Below are positions 46,899 to 50,301 of a DNA stretch of 50,301 bases, piece by piece; position 1 is the first letter of the stretch; each line of letters begins with the position of its first letter. A program made the position numbers and the translations under genes. The notes below the pieces were generated by a model, which was not told the origin of the DNA, ran no database searches, and was given only the letters and a program-made list of their open reading frames with translations. The stretch lies in the NCBI RefSeq assembly GCF_018139625.1, contig NZ_JAGSOH010000047.1, forward strand, positions 1-50,301, read 5' to 3'. This stretch comes from Actinospica acidithermotolerans (GTDB lineage Bacteria; Actinomycetota; Actinomycetes; Streptomycetales; Catenulisporaceae).

Positions 46899-47594
46899 TC
46901 AGTTCCCGGACTCGGCCGCGGGGATCAGCCGGAAGCCGTGGCCGTACACGGTCTCGATCAGCCCGTCGATCGCGAGCTTGCGGCGCAGCGCCGCCACGTG
47001 CACGTCGAGCACGCGGGTCGGTCCGTACCAGTTGTCGTCCCACACGCGGGTGAGCAGCTCGTGCCGGGAGATCGCGCGGCCGGGGTCGGCGACGAGGCAT
47101 TCGAGGATGTCGAACTCCTTCGGGGTGAGCGGCACCTCCGCACCGCCGACCGTGACCCGCCGGGTGCGCGGATCGACCGTGAGCAGGCCGACGGTGTAGT
47201 GCGTGCGCCCGGGGTTCACCCTCCGGAGCACGGCGCGGATCCGCGCCTCGAGCTCGGCCAGTCCGAAGGGCTTGACCAGGTAGTCGTCCGCGCCGTCGTC
47301 CAGCGCCGCGACCCGGTCGCCCTCCGCGCTGCGCACCGTCACCACGATCACCGCCGCGTCGCTGTACGCGCGCAGCCGGCGGCACACCTCCAGCCCGTCC
47401 AGGTCGGGAAGCCCCAGGTCGAGCAGTACGACGTCGGCAGGTCCGGCCTCCAGCGCGGCGCGCCCGCTGGCGACGGTCTGCACCGCGTAGCCCGAGCGCG
47501 ACAGGCCGCGGCGCAGCGGCGACGCGATACCCTCGTCGTCCTCGACGACGAGCACGCGGACCGGCTGGTCGGCCACGGCGGCGTTCGATGTCAC
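46899..47594 (-). CDS. OmpR/PhoB-family response regulator
   Basis: A 231-residue regulator. Receiver domain (about 12-125): VRVLVVEDDEGIASPLRRGL with the acidic pair, phospho-acceptor Asp in VVLLDLGLPDLDGLEV, and Lys in DDYLVKPFGLAELEAR. DNA-binding winged helix (about 135-228): VPLTPKEFDILECLVADPGR, then GPTRVLDVHVAALRRKL and GHGFRL. No sensor kinase gene is next to it. GTG at 47594 is chosen; a longer frame to 47633 is possible. It is divergent from the electron-transfer operon, which it may control. Confidence 0.88.
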   Translation of the reverse strand: MTSNAAVADQPVRVLVVEDDEGIASPLRRGLSRSGYAVQTVASGRAALEAGPADVVLLDLGLPDLDGLEVCRRLRAYSDAAVIVVTVRSAEGDRVAALDDGADDYLVKPFGLAELEARIRAVLRRVNPGRTHYTVGLLTVDPRTRRVTVGGAEVPLTPKEFDILECLVADPGRAISRHELLTRVWDDNWYGPTRVLDVHVAALRRKLAIDGLIETVYGHGFRLIPAAESGN

Positions 47595-47751
47595 GCGATC
47601 ACGGTAACAATGCGCGCGCAACAGCTTCGCCACAGCGGCCCGCCCTTACGGGATCTGAACAATCCCCTTGCAGATTCCGAACCGGTGATCGGTGAGGCTT
47701 GGTTCCGGGTCGTCGATGCGGCGGCCCCGGAACCGACCGAGGAGGCCGACC

Positions 47752-48159
47752 TTGCCGCACCGGACGACCGATGACGCCAGGAACCGCGTCGACGCACGCG
47801 ACCGCGGACTGCGCCGGGTGCGCACAGCCACCGGCTGGATCACCGTCGCGTCCGCGGCGGGCGCCGTGGTGCTCGCCGGCGGATACGCCCAGGCACTGCC
47901 CGGAAAGACCAGTGCGAACAGCACGCCGGCCAAGGCGCCGGGCACGGCCGCGCACGCGACCCCGTCGGCCGCGGCGAGCACCGGTGCGCCGGCCGCGACC
48001 ACCGCCGGCGGTTCCGCGGCGAGGACCACCGCGGCGACGCAGGCGTCCACGACCGCCGCGAGCGCGCCGACGACCTCGTCCGCACCCGCCCTCCAGGCCC
48101 CCACGCAGGCTCCGACCACGGCGGCCACCACCGCGCAGACGACCTCGGGCGGGTCATGA
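47752..48159 (+). CDS. Membrane-anchored Ala/Thr-rich protein
   Basis: A 135-residue protein with a basic start, one membrane helix (about 29-50: GWITVASAAGAVVLAGGYAQ) and a long outer Ala/Thr/Ser-rich tail (TTAASAPTTSSAPALQAPTQ) ending in TTSGGS. Similar proteins usually precede an FMN-binding domain; here only the linker is present. The TTG start at 47752 is directly supported by GAGGAGG; an upstream ATG would shift it 12 residues. Its stop overlaps the cytochrome-b-like gene. Probably a periplasmic spacer for the complex. Confidence 0.6.
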   Translation: MPHRTTDDARNRVDARDRGLRRVRTATGWITVASAAGAVVLAGGYAQALPGKTSANSTPAKAPGTAAHATPSAAASTGAPAATTAGGSAARTTAATQASTTAASAPTTSSAPALQAPTQAPTTAATTAQTTSGGS

Positions 48160-48719
48160 CCGCGCTGCTCGGCAATCCGCTCTGGTTCACCACCCGCGCC
48201 ACCGGCACGATCGCGCTCATCCTGCTGACCGTGACGGTCGTGATCGGCGTCGCGGGTGCGGGCCGCTACGCGCCGTCGGCCGTCGGCCGCTTCGAGATCA
48301 ACGCGCTGCACCGCAACCTCTCGCTGCTGTGCCTCGCGCTGCTCGCCGTGCACCTCGGCACGACGCTGGCGGACAGCTACGTCCCGATCGGCTTGGTCTC
48401 GGCGCTGGTCCCCTTCGTCTCACCGTACCGAACGCTGTGGGTGGCGTTCGGTACGGTGGCTTTCGACCTGCTGCTCGCCGTCGCGCTGACCAGCGCGGTA
48501 CGGCTGCGCATGGGCCTGCGGCGCTGGAAGGCCGTGCACTACCTGGCGTACGCGGCCTGGCCGGCGGCCGTCCTGCACGGCTTCAACACGGGTACCGACT
48601 CGAAGCTCGGCGCGCAGCAGTTGCTGTACGTGCTCTGCGTCGTGTGCTTCGTGGTGGCGGGCTCCTGGCGGCTCTACCGCCGGGCCGCGGCCGGCCGTTT
48701 CGCCGGAGGTGACGCATGA
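48156..48719 (+). CDS. Ferric-reductase-like transmembrane cytochrome b
   Basis: A 187-residue protein with five or six helices. Two pairs of histidines are spaced as in the ferric reductase-like family: INALHRNLSLLCLALLAVHL and VHYLAYAAWPAAVLHGFNTG, suitable for two hemes across the membrane. It should pass electrons from the cytosol to an outer acceptor. ATG overlaps the upstream stop and the stop overlaps the NuoF-like gene, so the subunits are made together. The electron donor is presumably the flavoprotein and ferredoxin encoded next. Confidence 0.83.
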   Translation: MTALLGNPLWFTTRATGTIALILLTVTVVIGVAGAGRYAPSAVGRFEINALHRNLSLLCLALLAVHLGTTLADSYVPIGLVSALVPFVSPYRTLWVAFGTVAFDLLLAVALTSAVRLRMGLRRWKAVHYLAYAAWPAAVLHGFNTGTDSKLGAQQLLYVLCVVCFVVAGSWRLYRRAAAGRFAGGDA

Positions 48720-50071
48720 CGACGGACACGCAGACGGCGGGCCGGCGGGGCTACGGACGCCGCCGCGCCCCGCTCGCGCCCGAGGGTCCGTACGGCGAGC
48801 GGCTTTTCGCCGGTTGGATGGCGACCGGTCAGCCGGCCGACCTTCCCGAGCATCTGGCGCGGTACGGCGCCATGCCGTCCTTCGCGCGGACCGGCGAGCA
48901 CACGCTGATCGACGCCGTGGCGCGGTCCGGGTTGACGGGCCGCGGCGGCGCGGCCTTCCCGACCGCCGCGAAGCTGCGTGCCGTCGCGCGTGCCAAGCGG
49001 CCGGAGCGCGTGGTCGTGGCGAACGGCATGGAGAGCGAGCCCGCCGCCAGGAAGGACAAGGCTCTGCTGCGCCTTGCCCCGCACCTCGTGCTCGACGGCA
49101 TCCTCCTCGCCGCCGACGCGGTCGGCGCGAGCGAGGCGTACCTGTGCGTGGCCGAGAGCCGTTCGGGGCTCGAGCGGGAGCTGCGCGAGCTGATCGCCGA
49201 ACGCCGCTACCAGGGATTCGACCCCATCGAGATCCAGGTACGCACGCCGCCGCACAACTACGTCTCCAGCGAGGCGTCCGCGCTGGCGAACTGGTTGAGC
49301 GGCAACGACGCCAAGCCGACCACGACGCCGCCGCGCACCGCCGAGCGCGGCGTGGGCGGTCTGCCGACGCTCGTCGACAACGTCGAGACCCTGGCTCACC
49401 TCGCGTTGATCGCGCGCTACGGCCCGGACTGGTTCCGGATGCGCGGCACGGCCGAGAGCCCGGGAACGTCGCTGGTCTCGCTCGCGGGCGCCGTGCCGGC
49501 TCCAGGCGTGTACGAGGTCGCATACGGTACGCCGTTGCGCGACGTGATCTCGCTCGGCGGGGCGCTGCACGACGTGCAGGCCGTGCTGATCGGCGGCTAT
49601 TTCGGCACGTGGGTGCCCGCTGGCCAGGCCGCGGAACTCGAATACAGCGGCCCGGGGCTGGCGATGGTCGGCGCCGCGCCGGGTGCCGGGGTGCTGGCCG
49701 CCCTCCCCTCGACGTCGTGCGGCCTGGCCGAGACCGCGCGCATCCTCGACTACCTCGCCGGTCAGAGCGCGCGCCAGTGCGGACCGTGCCGCTTCGGATT
49801 GCCCGCCGCCGCCGAGGATTTCGCGCAGCTCGCGTTCGGGGTGCACGACCGGGCCGTGCAGGAGCGGCTGGAGCGGCGCGTCTCCGAGCTCAACGGCCGA
49901 GGAGCCTGCAAGCACCCCGACGGCGCCGCGCGGCTCGCGGCGTCCGCGCTGCGCACCTTCGCGTACGAGGTGCACCGGCACCTGACAGCCGGACCGTGCC
50001 CCGCCGCGCTGCAGGCGCCGCGGCTGCTGCCGACGCCGACGGCCCCGATCGGGGACGGTGACTGGCGATGA
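48716..50071 (+). CDS. NuoF-like NADH-binding flavoprotein (SLBB/4Fe-4S)
   Basis: A 451-residue homolog of the 51-kDa subunit of complex I. It has the FMN/NADH region (VARSGLTGRGGAAFPTAAKL, VVANGMESEPAARKDKALL, LVDNVETLAHLALIARY), an SLBB-like section (GVYEVAYGTPLRDVI) and a C-terminal 4Fe-4S domain: SARQCGPCRFGLP with GRGACKHPDGAA. That shows a Cys pair plus a Cys about 40 residues later, with one ligand not identified. Relatives in actinobacteria pair with ferric-reductase-like membrane proteins. It probably oxidises NAD(P)H for the cytochrome b partner. Confidence 0.85.
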   Translation: MTTDTQTAGRRGYGRRRAPLAPEGPYGERLFAGWMATGQPADLPEHLARYGAMPSFARTGEHTLIDAVARSGLTGRGGAAFPTAAKLRAVARAKRPERVVVANGMESEPAARKDKALLRLAPHLVLDGILLAADAVGASEAYLCVAESRSGLERELRELIAERRYQGFDPIEIQVRTPPHNYVSSEASALANWLSGNDAKPTTTPPRTAERGVGGLPTLVDNVETLAHLALIARYGPDWFRMRGTAESPGTSLVSLAGAVPAPGVYEVAYGTPLRDVISLGGALHDVQAVLIGGYFGTWVPAGQAAELEYSGPGLAMVGAAPGAGVLAALPSTSCGLAETARILDYLAGQSARQCGPCRFGLPAAAEDFAQLAFGVHDRAVQERLERRVSELNGRGACKHPDGAARLAASALRTFAYEVHRHLTAGPCPAALQAPRLLPTPTAPIGDGDWR

Positions 50072-50301
50072 GCCGCGCGCACCGCCTCGTCATCGACCGC
50101 ATCGCGTGCACCGGCCACGGCCTGTGCGCCGAACTGCTGCCGGAGCACGTGGCCCTGGACGAGTGGGGTTACCCGATACAGTCTCCCGGCCCGATTCCCG
50201 GCAGCCTGACCCGCCACGCGCGCCGCGCGGTCGCCGCGTGCCCCGCGCTCGCCATGCGGCTGGAGCCCGCGCGCACCCGCGACGCCGCCCCGGCCCCCCA
50301 T
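50068..50301 (+). CDS. Ferredoxin (partial, runs off the window)
   Basis: The first 78 codons of a small ferredoxin, open at the window end. Cluster ligands visible: RIACTGHGLCAELLPEHVAL with two Cys five residues apart and ACPALAM after about 45 residues, as in single-cluster (3Fe-4S type) actinobacterial ferredoxins. ATG overlaps the NuoF-like stop. It presumably shuttles electrons within the same complex. Confidence 0.78.
   Translation, partial: MSRAHRLVIDRIACTGHGLCAELLPEHVALDEWGYPIQSPGPIPGSLTRHARRAVAACPALAMRLEPARTRDAAPAPH

Overview
The window reads as a chromosomal segment of a high-GC actinobacterium. GC is very high throughout, GTG and TTG starts are common, and several families are typical of the group: anti-sigma regulators of the RsbA/RsbW/STAS type, a SigB/SigF-type sigma factor, and small proteins of the DUF1360, DUF3040, DUF3618 and DUF5709 type. 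I cannot fix the genus; something near Streptomycetales/Catenulisporales is a guess. There are no rRNA, tRNA, CRISPR or phage structural genes. Coding density is high and almost every gene looks intact. The exception is a remnant of a drug-efflux (MFS) gene near 4.7-4.9 kb.

Layout. 0-9 kb: a GH43 glycosidase, small membrane proteins, a hemerythrin, a CBS-pair protein, a STAS protein, and an operon of HAD phosphatase, SigB-family sigma factor, DUF5709 and a small hydrophilic protein. 9.3-12.1 kb: six overlapping genes for an Mrp/Mbh-type cation/proton antiporter membrane arm that lacks its MrpD subunit. 12.4-17.8 kb: a six-gene operon of SDR, enolase-superfamily enzyme, ferritin-like protein, membrane protein, and a GMC flavoprotein with its small subunit. 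18-20.9 kb: a HhH-type endonuclease, a GH15 glucoamylase and a degenerate RsbW-like protein. 21-25 kb: methyltransferase, a short mobile-type element, hemerythrin, and envelope/stress proteins (DUF3618, holin-like, DJ-1/PfpI). 24.9-27.6 kb: a LigD polymerase-domain protein overlapping the missing MrpD. 27.6-33.5 kb: a ThDP-dependent pyruvate-oxidase-like enzyme, DUF1360, MscS, hemerythrin, universal stress protein, and a GmhB-like phosphatase. 33.5-34.1 kb: a repeat-rich non-coding block with a very large hairpin. 34.1-36.2 kb: AI-2E and YihY/BrkB membrane proteins. 36.4-45.7 kb: a partner-switching cluster with two STAS proteins, a 1379-residue kinase/phosphatase/anti-sigma fusion, an RsbA-type MEDS/HATPase protein, two hemerythrins and a second RsbW-like protein. 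45.8-50.3 kb: zinc alcohol dehydrogenase, OmpR-type regulator, and an electron-transfer operon (ferric-reductase-like cytochrome b, NuoF-like flavoprotein, ferredoxin) that runs off the window.

The unifying theme is general stress response. Upstream of about twenty transcription units, on both strands, I find the same two-part motif: GTTT or GCAT, then 14-15 bases, then GGGTA/GGGCA. It matches the known SigB/SigF promoter type, and the window encodes such a sigma factor plus most of a partner-switching relay. Three genes start exactly 9 nt after the -10 element, so their mRNAs should be leaderless. The motif also exposed a small membrane-protein gene at 4871-5008.

A second theme is local repeat expansion. 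Four loci carry tandem units of 83-101 bp, and at two of them the duplicated unit is the 3' coding end of the adjacent gene with its stop codon. A separate repeat of about 80 bp occurs at the left edge and again at 33.97 kb, in the same orientation.
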